Assembly (NCBI GenBank): GCA_023387635.1 | Contig: JAEWHU010000350.1 | Span: 1-29,805 of the forward strand | Direction of reading: 5' to 3' | Source of the DNA: Bacillota bacterium | Lineage (GTDB): Bacteria > Bacillota > Clostridia > Lachnospirales > Lachnospiraceae | DNA: 29,805 nucleotides | Shown: positions 19,801-26,694 of the stretch, in pieces | How the letters are laid out: each line of letters opens with the position of its first letter | Position numbering within the stretch: position 1 is the stretch's first letter | Translations under genes and position numbers: made by a program | Notes under the pieces: model-generated | The model's input: the letters and a program-made list of their open reading frames with translations, nothing else | Database searches by the model: none | Told to the model about the DNA's origin: nothing

Positions 19801-20249
19801 TTATCTAGTTTAATAAAAAGTTCTGCGTATTCTATTAGATGTAGTTCAAATAATTCCTCTTCTACATAAGAAGATAATACATCAAGTAGCTCTTGGTCAC
19901 TAGTGCCTCCTTGCATTAACATTTCATAATGTATCATCTGTAATTGATTATGAGAAAGAGAGGCTTTCATAGCCATCTGGTATAGATTATTCCATTTATT
20001 ATAATCCTTCTGTGTAACTCTATACAATTCAGATAATGGAGTAAATATATCCTCCTCACTACCTAAATCCAATGCTCTCTCATACCATTGTATACTTTTT
20101 TCATATACTTTTAATAAAAGATATACTTCTGCAATACTAAGAACAATGTGGATATTGGTTATCTTCGTAGGCTCACTCTGTTCTGCTAAAGCTACGATTT
20201 CATCTAACTTATTCTCACTTTTTAATCTGATTATTTGACTATGATCCAT
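16881..20249 (-). CDS. TPR protein with three CbxX/CbbX-type AAA+ modules
   Basis: 1122-aa cytosolic ATPase, probably a protein-remodelling motor. The start ATG at 20247-20249 follows GGGAGAG. Residues 1-200 are TPR-like helices (SIQWYERALDLGSEED); 205-300 is a Lys/Asp/Asn-rich linker. AAA1 (about 308-560) has Walker A GERGSGKS (near 355) but IDHID instead of IDEA, no Arg finger and no sensor-2 Arg. AAA2 (about 580-830) and AAA3 (about 862-1115) are canonical: GGPGTGKT and GNAGTGKT, FIDEAY in both, Arg fingers in LASRFP and LKSRMS, sensor-2 FGNARGVRN in both, and pore-loop tyrosines in GEYQGHT and GQYQGQT equivalent to the CbbX pore loop. CbbX threads Rubisco tails, SpoVK and type VII EccA are relatives, and EccA also starts with TPRs. 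A triple-module chain is unusual. Third gene of the operon, 18 bp after the Hsp70 gene. Confidence 0.9.
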   Translation of the reverse strand: MDHSQIIRLKSENKLDEIVALAEQSEPTKITNIHIVLSIAEVYLLLKVYEKSIQWYERALDLGSEEDIFTPLSELYRVTQKDYNKWNNLYQMAMKASLSHNQLQMIHYEMLMQGGTSDQELLDVLSSYVEEELFELHLIEYAELFIKLDNKKEAKKILRKVLRFSTQEECLVHTEKLIDFINNNEDLSQIKIESIRSIIYKTLDSNTSSLNKEVPLADDKTSEVYTSEDKIDKISKNVDSLLSQVDNMENVNTIHASVKIDNDKIDNKKSKETNKNMDNKSKENKLMDLFNKKTKPKKSKKKIIRTIEMLFTEVVGMEKVKDELQSFYDVLQYQNQLKNLGVGQDILLKNFIITGERGSGKSLVAGILASMLEMFGLIDNDSVMEVHSRDIQEAYSKEGSKGLLELFSELTDMVIVIDHIDRLFDEKEEQNSNYIALAEGMADLMKARKDSLVFVLSGKKSAMNQFVNDDIKNLMYSQIDITSYTMDELVGITCTLAEKKGFMVSKHAYKALMKRIQIERCTGEFNNAITLEGVIQQAIRRKAERQRELSSTENLLQFEKEDFDVDDDSDESMEELLQKLDGLTGLASVKNEVRSKIENIIVQQNAVELGAKRLDGFGTLHMIFKGGPGTGKTTVARIIGKIYQKLGVLPKGNVFVECSRKDLVGEYQGHTAKKTHDKVLEALGGVLFIDEAYSLVQGENDGFGLEALTTLVADIENYRDSIMVILAGYSEDMDTLIAKNPGLASRFPNEIVFEDYTLDELTSIFGYIVKEKGLVLDRNTQEAVYNLIKDKSGKRDFGNARGVRNLVDKVKSALDRRLVQLQSQGEILSKNDYDIIRVEDIESLIKEESLKEKTVEELIEDLNNMTGLGSVKKKVREMVALITRKKISEEFNMNSNFGTLHLVFLGNAGTGKTTVARLIGQIYEKLGVLKNGDVFVECSRASLIGQYQGQTTKKVEEKVKEAEGGILFIDEAYDLCHSSGNDSYGIEIVSTLLKAIEDKRDNLMVIMAGYKDKMDEFFNTNQGLKSRMSTEVYFEDYTIEELSSIFYYMAKSDSLRIEEGLEETIQNIIQDKVEKQRDFGNARGVRNIYEDVLRKQALRLFDQTKESITKEQLTTLSREDFM

Positions 20250-20267
20250 TCTTACTCTCTCCCATAA

Positions 20268-21764
20268 TTAAACTATCGTTTTTTTACTCATAATCCCCTG
20301 AAGTTTCCTAATTTCTTCCTCACAAAGATTGGCATTCCTTTTCATCTCAAATTCTCTCTCTAATTTAACCGAAGGAACTGCTATGGATAAATGAATCAAT
20401 TGCCTATCATCTAAACTAATCTTTACCATAACTTCTGTATTTATTGGTAGACCTACTGGTAAGTCAATTAAATATTCCCCAATTAGAGCTACAAATTCTG
20501 GTTCTTTAAATTCACCTTCTGTAATACTTACATTAATCTGTCTTTGATCCCTAAACTTAGTATAAAAAACTTGCTCCATGGTACAAGGAATCTGTGTCGT
20601 TCTTGGTATGATGATTTGATTTTCTTGATGTGTTTCATCAATAAAAACTAGTATCCCAATACTATGAGAACTCACATCCTGAAAAACTGCTTTACCTTCA
20701 CTTATATTTTGTTGGTAAATGAAACCGTAGAGTGCCGCACCCATTGCCACTGCTTCATCGGGATTGATTTCTTTCGATGGAGCTTTACCAAATAACTCAG
20801 TTAGTCTTTTTATTACATAAGGTATTTTACTAGAACCACCCACAAGAATGACCTTCTCTATGTCAACTGCTTGCAAACCCGCGTTTCTAAGAATCTTCTT
20901 AATAATATTTTCTGTTTTATTATAGGTACCTTCTATTTTACTTTCAAAGAATTCTCTCGTTATTTCTATCTGTTCTTTAATCTTATCCACTTTTAAACTA
21001 ATTGTTGCTTTTTCTCTAACGGATAACTGTCTTTTACAACTTTCTACCTTACGAAATAGATCATTATATTCGGAACGATACTCTTCATCCGCTAAATCTA
21101 CATCATATTTATCTTGAATACTATCACAAACATAATCTACCAAAAACTGATCAAACATAGTCCCACCAGCTCTTGATAGACCATCTTTTTCTATAATACG
21201 AATTTTGTCATTATTAACTTCCATTAAAGTGGCATCAAAAGTTCCGCCACCGAAATCATAGATTAATAGTTTTGCATTGTCAGTCTTACTTTTGTATTTA
21301 TAGTATATGGCTGCTGCAGTGGGCTCGTCTATCATAGTCAATAGATTCACACCTGCTAGCTTTGCTGCATCTTCTGTTGCCTTTCTTTGTGAGTCCATAA
21401 AATATGCTGGTACTGTAATTACTACATCCTTAACTTCTTTTCCAATATTAGCAGATGAGTCCTGTATGATTTTTTTTATAACTAAACTAGAAATCACTTC
21501 TGGTGTATATTCAACATTATTAATAGTCTTAAATACTTTCCTCTTTCCCATATCTATTTTTACTTTAGAGATAACATCATCTGTATATAACGCTTCATTT
21601 TCTTTCGCAACTTCTCCAACAATTATCTGATTACCTTCATCAAAAAAAACCACAGATGGAGTTAATCTCTGGGATTCTCCATTAATAGCAATCTGTGGTT
21701 CTCCACTATCATCCAAATACGCACTTGCTGAATATGTTGTACCTAAGTCTATACCCAAAACCAT
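20268..21764 (-). CDS. Hsp70/DnaK-like chaperone lacking the C-terminal lid
   Basis: 498-aa Hsp70-family ATPase, cytosolic. The start is the ATG at 21762-21764 (MVLGIDLGTTYSAS), 7 nt after GGAGG; an in-frame start nine codons upstream has none. The nucleotide-binding domain (1 to about 355) has all the signatures: phosphate-1 GIDLGTT, connect-1 VVITVPAYF, phosphate-2 IYDFGGGTFD, adenosine motif VGGSSKIP. The linker that in DnaK is the hydrophobic VLLLD is replaced by a polar stretch (FQDVSSHSIG). A beta-sandwich substrate domain follows to about 470, then a short basic helix. The helical lid (~100 residues in DnaK, usual length ~610) is missing. It is a paralogue rather than the housekeeping dnaK: no grpE or dnaJ is nearby. 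It sits between an unknown 291-aa protein and the AAA+ gene, so it probably feeds that motor. Confidence 0.88.
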   Translation of the reverse strand: MVLGIDLGTTYSASAYLDDSGEPQIAINGESQRLTPSVVFFDEGNQIIVGEVAKENEALYTDDVISKVKIDMGKRKVFKTINNVEYTPEVISSLVIKKIIQDSSANIGKEVKDVVITVPAYFMDSQRKATEDAAKLAGVNLLTMIDEPTAAAIYYKYKSKTDNAKLLIYDFGGGTFDATLMEVNNDKIRIIEKDGLSRAGGTMFDQFLVDYVCDSIQDKYDVDLADEEYRSEYNDLFRKVESCKRQLSVREKATISLKVDKIKEQIEITREFFESKIEGTYNKTENIIKKILRNAGLQAVDIEKVILVGGSSKIPYVIKRLTELFGKAPSKEINPDEAVAMGAALYGFIYQQNISEGKAVFQDVSSHSIGILVFIDETHQENQIIIPRTTQIPCTMEQVFYTKFRDQRQINVSITEGEFKEPEFVALIGEYLIDLPVGLPINTEVMVKISLDDRQLIHLSIAVPSVKLEREFEMKRNANLCEEEIRKLQGIMSKKTIV

Positions 21765-21806
21765 AACTAAGCCTCCTAATACGTTTACCATTACTAATAT
21801 CTATTT

Positions 21807-22682
21807 TTATTCAATTGTTTTAACGATTCCGTCAATGTAGATAATACAATATGCATCCATATAAATTTCCATGGTTAAGAGTTCTTCATCATAATATGTA
21901 TGATATAAATCATATCCTCTTTTTAAAATTTCTGCTTTTCTAGAATCATCCATTCCATTTGCCATATCTTCCCTCGAATATACTGGTGTGCCAGGTCTCT
22001 GAATAACACCACAAGACATCAAATATTCTTCTTTATCTCTTGGATATAACAAACATAGTAATTCTTTGATGTAAGGATTTTCTTCTTCTAATGCTTTTAA
22101 TTTCTCTTGGATGCGTCTTTCTAAATCATTAATAATAGGATTTTCTTCCTCCTCTTGCGTTTCCTCATAACTCATATGTAAATCAACTGAAACTATCGGT
22201 TGTTGGGTCATGGTATCAATTCTATTAAGATAAAAATTAATCATAGAACTTTCTTGTTCTATGTTTACTTCATTATCAATTTCATGATTTAATCCATGAC
22301 TCATATTGTTATTTATCTCTATATTTTTATTATCACATGAATTTATTTCATCATATAATTTATATGATGTACTATTAGTATCATGATTTGAATTATCATA
22401 TGTAGTAACTCCTAAACCACTTAATGAATCATTACTATATTTTTGATTCTTACTATTAGAACTTTTAACCTTTTGTTTAACTCTCTCTTTGTTAACTTGT
22501 ATTAATAATTCTTGTAATTCGACTAAATTCTCTATGTATGCTCTAGAACGCGGTCTTCTTAATTCCTTTATTTTATCATTGGAATTATTCTTTGGTATAT
22601 CTATTGTAAGTGGAGTAATCACTTTCGATGTATTACACATTGAATTAACATTTTTCTCTTTCATTTGTAATTTGTTTATCAT
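21807..22682 (-). CDS. Unrecognised protein, first gene of the chaperone-like operon
   Basis: 291 aa, family not recognised. The start is the ATG at 22680-22682 (MINKLQMKEK), 6 nt after GGGG; a TTG four codons upstream is the only extension. Residues 30-75 are basic and helical (LRRPRSRAYIENLVELQELLIQV). Residues 75-160 are Asn/Ser/Asp-rich low complexity. A Glu-rich helix spans about 170-205 (IINDLERRIQEKLKALEEENP), and a folded acidic C-terminal domain (about 205-291) carries LCLLYPRDKEEYLMSCGVI and ends in a beta-like IYMDAYCIIYIDGIVKTIE. There is no HPD motif, so it is not a J-protein, and no membrane segment or signal peptide. Position ahead of the Hsp70 gene (42-bp gap) suggests an adaptor, nucleotide-exchange factor or client, which is inference only. 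Confidence 0.75.
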   Translation of the reverse strand: MINKLQMKEKNVNSMCNTSKVITPLTIDIPKNNSNDKIKELRRPRSRAYIENLVELQELLIQVNKERVKQKVKSSNSKNQKYSNDSLSGLGVTTYDNSNHDTNSTSYKLYDEINSCDNKNIEINNNMSHGLNHEIDNEVNIEQESSMINFYLNRIDTMTQQPIVSVDLHMSYEETQEEEENPIINDLERRIQEKLKALEEENPYIKELLCLLYPRDKEEYLMSCGVIQRPGTPVYSREDMANGMDDSRKAEILKRGYDLYHTYYDEELLTMEIYMDAYCIIYIDGIVKTIE

Positions 22683-22734
22683 AAAATACCCCAATCATTC
22701 CTATTATTCATTAAAAATCATGTTATATAGTTAT

Positions 22735-22764
22735 ATATTACCAAAAATGTACTATAAAAAGCAA
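22735..22764 (-). promoter_or_regulatory. Possible promoter of the five-gene operon
   Basis: Minus strand: TTGCTT (22759-22764), 18-bp spacer, TAATAT (22735-22740), giving a leader of about 50 nt. The match is moderate and the region is so AT-rich that alternatives exist. Confidence 0.3.
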
Positions 22765-22786
22765 TACAGTTTACATATTTTCTCTA

Positions 22787-22902
22787 CTATTGTATTAAAT
22801 CCACATAACCTTTATTAATAAAACCATAATGGGTTGCAAACGGGATAATTCATCCAAGATGTGGCTTGAAATTACCACTGTAATCTGTCGTTCCCGTTCT
22901 AA
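22787..22902 (-). pseudogene. C-terminal fragment of an ABC-transporter ATPase (BcrA-like), frameshifted
   Basis: Minus-strand reading gives ERERQITVVISSHILDELSRL from 22902 down, the H-loop region of ABC-2/bacitracin-type ATPases (typically ISSHIL-E). At about 22835 the frame breaks; in the next frame it continues THYGFINKGYVDLIQ and stops at 22787. Restoring one G in the TTG-CAA context rejoins the two, so a single-base deletion is the simplest reading. Walker A, signature motif and the rest of the domain are absent, so this is a dead remnant of a gene once located upstream of the operon. Confidence 0.75.
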
Positions 22903-22909
22903 GGGGAGT

Positions 22910-23436
22910 GGTGTAGTTCGTGTACCTCTGATATACTCATGGCCCTCTCCTCCAAAGTCAATACATCGATCAAAAAATTTAGACCTAGAGTATTATAAAT
23001 AGCTTATAATATACTAGCTCCTGCAATATTGATTTCTGGCTACTGTATTATTTTATAAATAGCGATTTGTACTATAAATCGCTTCAGTCCTTCAGCTTTT
23101 ATGCTTACTATAACTTCACCTGACTCCCTCCCTGAACCTTTTTCGACCATATCTTTCGATATGTGGGTAGGGCTCCCAAGGTAAGACACAAATCTTTCAT
23201 TCCACAACCTCTTGATTTACAACTTTGGTTTACGTTTACCTTTTGGGCTTAAGCTTGTATAGCAACCTCACCCACCTAATCACCTTATCAAGTTTCTGTT
23301 CGTAGGCTCAAGAATTTTGCTACACCACTTCCTTCATCCATATCATTACTGATACCAACTTGTGGTTCACTACACTTGGCGGTAAATACCCGTGGCTAGA
23401 CTCTCACTAGCTAGATTAGTGCCATGCTTGGCACAC
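22910..23436 (-). mobile_element. Probable group II intron remnant (5' part, no ORF)
   Basis: Non-coding, and clearly structured on the minus strand. It begins GTGTGCC at 23436, matching the GUGYG 5' end of group II introns, and runs through segments typical of intron domain I (GATGAAGGAAG, CCTACGAACAGAAACTTGA, TTAGGTGGGTGAGG). Hairpins include CATATC-GAAA-GATATG (23148-23163, GNRA tetraloop) and a 7-bp stem at 23062-23082. The 5' end lies 3-4 bp behind a terminator T-run, the insertion habit of group IIC introns. No reverse-transcriptase frame and no convincing 34-nt domain V were found before the ABC fragment at 22902, so it is either ORF-less or, more likely, deleted at its 3' side. The family call rests on motif memory, not on a covariance search. 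Confidence 0.5.
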
Positions 23437-23439
23437 TAC

Positions 23440-23471
23440 AAAAAAAGGGACTGGTCATCACTAACCAGTCC
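23440..23471 (-). terminator. Terminator of the GH105-type gene
   Basis: Arms 23448-23455 and 23464-23471 (GGACTGGT/ACCAGTCC) pair perfectly with an 8-nt loop, followed on the minus strand by seven T. A six-T run on the plus side makes it potentially bidirectional. It lies about 100 bp past the stop of the GH105-type gene. Confidence 0.85.
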
Positions 23472-23570
23472 ACATTTTTTCTACCTATATTTATCTTAAT
23501 TCTATCTTACCATATACTGCTCTATATTATTTCTTTTGCTAAAAGTATTCAACTTTAGCGTAATAAAAAC

Positions 23571-25670
23571 TTAGTCTTGATTTATTTCCCATTCTTTTAA
23601 CATACATGCTTCCACACCAGCCATCAAGACAATACCGATTCCGTGAGCATCGTTAAATCTCCATAACAGATTTCTGTAATAATCACGGCTGAAGGAACAT
23701 CCAGACCCCTGACAAACTCCATAAAGATTACCATGGCAGTCTACCGCTCGTTCTTTAATTCCTTTCCATGCGATTTTAACACTATTAGATAATCTTTGAT
23801 TTAAGTTATCTCCCACATAACCGCCAATTACGCCTCTAGAAAAGGCACAGATGAACATCGCTGTAGACGAGCTTTCTTCGTATGTGGATTCATCATCAAG
23901 AACTTGATGCCATAAACCATGTTCACCCTGAACCCTAAGAAGACCTTCCGCCATTTCCTGATAAAATGATATAAGTAACTCCCTTTTTTCATGATTCTCT
24001 GGTAGTACGTTTAAAAGCTCCGATAAAGAAAATATCACCCAACCATTTCCTCTACTCCATGGAATACGATTTGCCTTTTCCCACCTTGTATCGTAAATGT
24101 GGGACATTAATTTCTTATCTTCCATATAAAAATACTTTTGAAACAATAAGATTTGGCGACAAGCCTCATCTAAATACCATATATCTTTTGAAAGCCCATA
24201 ATAACGTACAAGAAAAGGTACGCTCATATAAAGGTCATCTATCCACATGGTATCATTTTTTCTACAAAAAGCACCATCTGGCATTCTATGCTGTTTGTTT
24301 CTCATATGGTCTGCAATGACCTCAGCCATTTTTCGTCCATTATCATTTTTCCATCGTTTATCACATTCTAGCATTAAGGAGCCAAAAGAACCACAGTCAT
24401 CTAGTTCAGTAAGCCAACAAATCTGTTGGTTAAGACTGGGAAACCCGAACCGCTCCTGGTCAAACAAGGCGTATGACTGATGCCTTGTAATCTGCTCCAC
24501 ATTTTTTCTAATATACATTTCATAATCTGGTCGATTCAAGTAGTCAGCTGTCTTTAATAGTCCATAGAGAGTCACACCCATAGGGTATGTCCAACGTCCA
24601 TATAATTCTGATTCTACACAAATGCGTACCCCCCCATGTGGAACCGATGTCTTCCAATACCTACATTCTTCTCCGTCATAATATACGCAATCCATTCTAA
24701 GAAGTTCTGCTACAGAAGGTAGGTTATTATGAAATGTACCAAGATAAATCCAAATTCCATGATAGCCTTGTATTCTTGTATCCTGTACCAAACATCCACC
24801 TTCGATTACTACTTCACATTCTCCTGCGGGTTCAAATTTTGTTTTTTCAAAACAAACTATAAGAGTATGCTCCCCTTTAGAAAGTTTAATCTCAGAGGAT
24901 TCAATCTTTTTTCCATCTAAATATATATAAGTATAGTTTCCATTTATACTAAAACTACCTTCCTGTTCCATAGCAATTTTTGCTTTTGCAAAACTAATCC
25001 CATTCCAATCGTTAGAAAATACATTTTCCCAAGAAATTAGTTCCTTCTCTACATCTTCATATTGCTCTGGTAACCAGATAAGGTCTCTGTTAATCACATC
25101 TTTATAATCCAAGCTATGTAGTTTAGTAAAAGGCTTGCTATATACAAACCCAACCTGACCTTCCCGCTTTTCATGTGGAGATTGAAAAAGATATGGTTCC
25201 CACTGTGCCATTGCATTGCCACATTCAAAACCAAATCCAAGAACTGTTTTTTCTGTAGTAAATAAGAAATCATTCCATCCTTTCACTAAAGAAACTTGAA
25301 AGCTGTTCACAGCCCTTCTTCCTTCATTTCCTGGAATGGAATTAAATACTTGTTCTCCATTGACTAAGCATACCGTAGGACCAATACAAGATATATTAAA
25401 GTTTGAGCTCCTTTCGTGAAAACTCCAGATTCGCCCTCTTGCCGCACATATGTCTCCTACGTTTGCCTCTGGAAATCTCTGCTCAAAATCAAACTGATAA
25501 CGTCCTTTTTTATCACAGAGAATACCATTATCAAAATCCATCTTGTATTGATATGGCACATCTGGATGATTCCCGATAAAATGATTCGCTATTGTATTTA
25601 ATACATAGCGGTCATCATCACCACAGGAAATAGATACACTCTGGCTTATGTCAAAATAATTATCACTCAT
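23571..25670 (-). CDS. GH105-type unsaturated glycuronyl hydrolase with an N-terminal accessory region
   Basis: 699-aa glycosidase. The start ATG at 25668-25670 follows AAGGGGG by 8 nt. The C-terminal ~350 residues (about 345-690) are an (alpha/alpha)6 barrel of the YteR/GH105-GH88 type: TMWIDDLYMSVPFL (catalytic Asp at 478/479, matching Asp143 of YteR by motif), HIYDTRWEKA, IPWSRGNGWV and STAMFICAFSRGV. These enzymes hydrate the 4,5-unsaturated uronic acid left by pectin or glycosaminoglycan lyases and release the rest of the chain. Residues 1-340 are a beta-rich region with two jelly-roll-like parts of unknown role, making the protein about twice YteR's length. No signal peptide is seen, so it acts on imported oligosaccharides in the cytosol. 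A 7-bp inverted repeat (25684-25690/25706-25712) overlaps its ribosome site. It follows the broken DUF1349 gene by 145 bp. Confidence 0.8.
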   Translation of the reverse strand: MSDNYFDISQSVSISCGDDDRYVLNTIANHFIGNHPDVPYQYKMDFDNGILCDKKGRYQFDFEQRFPEANVGDICAARGRIWSFHERSSNFNISCIGPTVCLVNGEQVFNSIPGNEGRRAVNSFQVSLVKGWNDFLFTTEKTVLGFGFECGNAMAQWEPYLFQSPHEKREGQVGFVYSKPFTKLHSLDYKDVINRDLIWLPEQYEDVEKELISWENVFSNDWNGISFAKAKIAMEQEGSFSINGNYTYIYLDGKKIESSEIKLSKGEHTLIVCFEKTKFEPAGECEVVIEGGCLVQDTRIQGYHGIWIYLGTFHNNLPSVAELLRMDCVYYDGEECRYWKTSVPHGGVRICVESELYGRWTYPMGVTLYGLLKTADYLNRPDYEMYIRKNVEQITRHQSYALFDQERFGFPSLNQQICWLTELDDCGSFGSLMLECDKRWKNDNGRKMAEVIADHMRNKQHRMPDGAFCRKNDTMWIDDLYMSVPFLVRYYGLSKDIWYLDEACRQILLFQKYFYMEDKKLMSHIYDTRWEKANRIPWSRGNGWVIFSLSELLNVLPENHEKRELLISFYQEMAEGLLRVQGEHGLWHQVLDDESTYEESSSTAMFICAFSRGVIGGYVGDNLNQRLSNSVKIAWKGIKERAVDCHGNLYGVCQGSGCSFSRDYYRNLLWRFNDAHGIGIVLMAGVEACMLKEWEINQD

Positions 25671-25815
25671 TCGTATTACCCCCTTATACTATAAAAAATA
25701 CCAAAAGTATAACCACCAAAGACTTTGACTTTTAAACTCCATCGTTATGTATAAGTTGGCATTCACTTTACTTGAAATAAATAATCTTTAATATAATGAC
25801 TTTTAATAAAATCAC

Positions 25816-26390
25816 TTACTTTCCATTTCGAATATCTACAGGACCTCTTAATTCTAATGAGACATTTGAGAATTTTCTTATTCCACCGTTTCCTCTTGGT
25901 GACTGTGCTTCTAGACCTACTTTAATCTTTTTCTGCATTGTCAGATGACAAAGCCTGGCCATCATATATTCATTTCCATCATGGGAATAATGAATAGCAA
26001 AAAGGTCATCTTTACGGCTCATTTGAAGCCATATTTCATTTCCATCTACATTGATTCCATTGGCATCATCAGATCTCTCATTTGTCATAACAGTAACAAC
26101 AGAATTGGTACCTAAATCTGTATACTCAAAGCATGCCTTCGCCCAAAGCTTATCATTATCTAACGCAAGTAACACACATGCGTCATAAGTTGATACAAAA
26201 TCATGGCTTACCTTTGCTCTTAGTATAAAATCCCCTCCACCTCTTTGTAGAAAAATGGTGCATCTGCTTGAACGTTTCCATCGGCTGGATTAACAAAATA
26301 ATCGGTTTTAGCAGGAGCATATATATTTATTCCATCCTCTGTCACTTCATATTGTGTTTTAATAGTCCATTGAAAATCTTCATAATTCAT
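25816..26390 (-). pseudogene. DUF1349-type (concanavalin A-like) protein gene with a -1 frameshift
   Basis: Start ATG at 26388-26390 (MNYEDFQWTIKT), 6 nt after GGGAGGT. The first frame encodes 56 residues to KEVEGILY and stops at 26220. The second frame continues GDFILRAKVSHDFVSTYDACVLLALDND and runs to the stop at 25816, giving the core DUF1349 pattern (WAKACFEYTD, SVVTVMTNERSDDANG, NGGIRKFSNVSLE). The join falls at the G-run complementary to 26232-26235: one more G restores a single ~191-aa protein of normal family length. DUF1349 folds as a lectin/glucanase sandwich and occurs in carbohydrate-utilisation operons; the enzymatic role is unknown. A sequencing slip in the homopolymer is as likely as a true mutation, since neither half shows further decay. 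Confidence 0.75.
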
Positions 26391-26449
26391 TTTCTTACCT
26401 CCCTGTTCCAATACTTTTTCTTCAAATATATTTTTGTAGTAAGTTATAA

Positions 26450-26485
26450 ATAGATAAGTTTAGTAACTATACTAAACTTATCTAT
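26450..26485. promoter_or_regulatory. Perfect palindrome, operator copy 1 (side of DUF1349/GH105 genes)
   Basis: Arms 26450-26464 and 26471-26485 are 15 bp each and perfectly complementary around a 6-nt centre; the core is TTAGTAACTATACTAA. It lies about 60 bp upstream of the DUF1349 start. The same 16-bp core recurs at 26637-26652, which argues for a protein-binding site rather than a terminator; the spacing and symmetry would suit a GntR- or LacI-type regulator. Confidence 0.6.
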
Positions 26486-26635
26486 AGAGTACTATATAAA
26501 TAGTTAAAAATCTACTGGATAATTACAATATTCCTTTATAAAAGTTACAAATTGATCCCACATCTCGAGCTTAAATTATAAACTAAATAACCTTTTATCA
26601 CCTATTCTGTATATTAAACCATTTCATTTTTACAA

Positions 26636-26653
26636 ATTAGTAACTATACTAAT
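26636..26653. promoter_or_regulatory. Operator copy 2, overlapping the putative GH127 promoter
   Basis: The 18-bp palindrome ATTAGTAACTATACTAAT shares its 16-bp core with copy 1. A possible promoter on plus (TTCATT 26623-26628, 16-bp spacer, TATACT 26645-26650) has its -10 inside the palindrome, so a bound repressor would block RNA polymerase. The start codon of the arabinofuranosidase gene is 42 bp downstream. Confidence 0.6.
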
Positions 26654-26694
26654 AATCATGATCTGTAAAAAATAATACATAAGGAGAATTTATA

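Noticed and set aside
16881..20249. Type VII secretion EccA
   Set aside because: TPR plus CbxX-type AAA+ resembles EccA, but no ESX substrates, EccC-like ATPase or membrane components are in the window, and three AAA modules do not fit EccA.
22489..22818. Plus-strand open frame of 109 codons
   Set aside because: Antisense to the start of the 291-aa gene and its promoter region; AT-rich chance frame with no ribosome site.
26220..26240. Programmed ribosomal frameshift in the DUF1349 gene
   Set aside because: No heptameric slippery motif, downstream pseudoknot or internal ribosome site was seen; deletion of one G or a sequencing slip explains it more simply.
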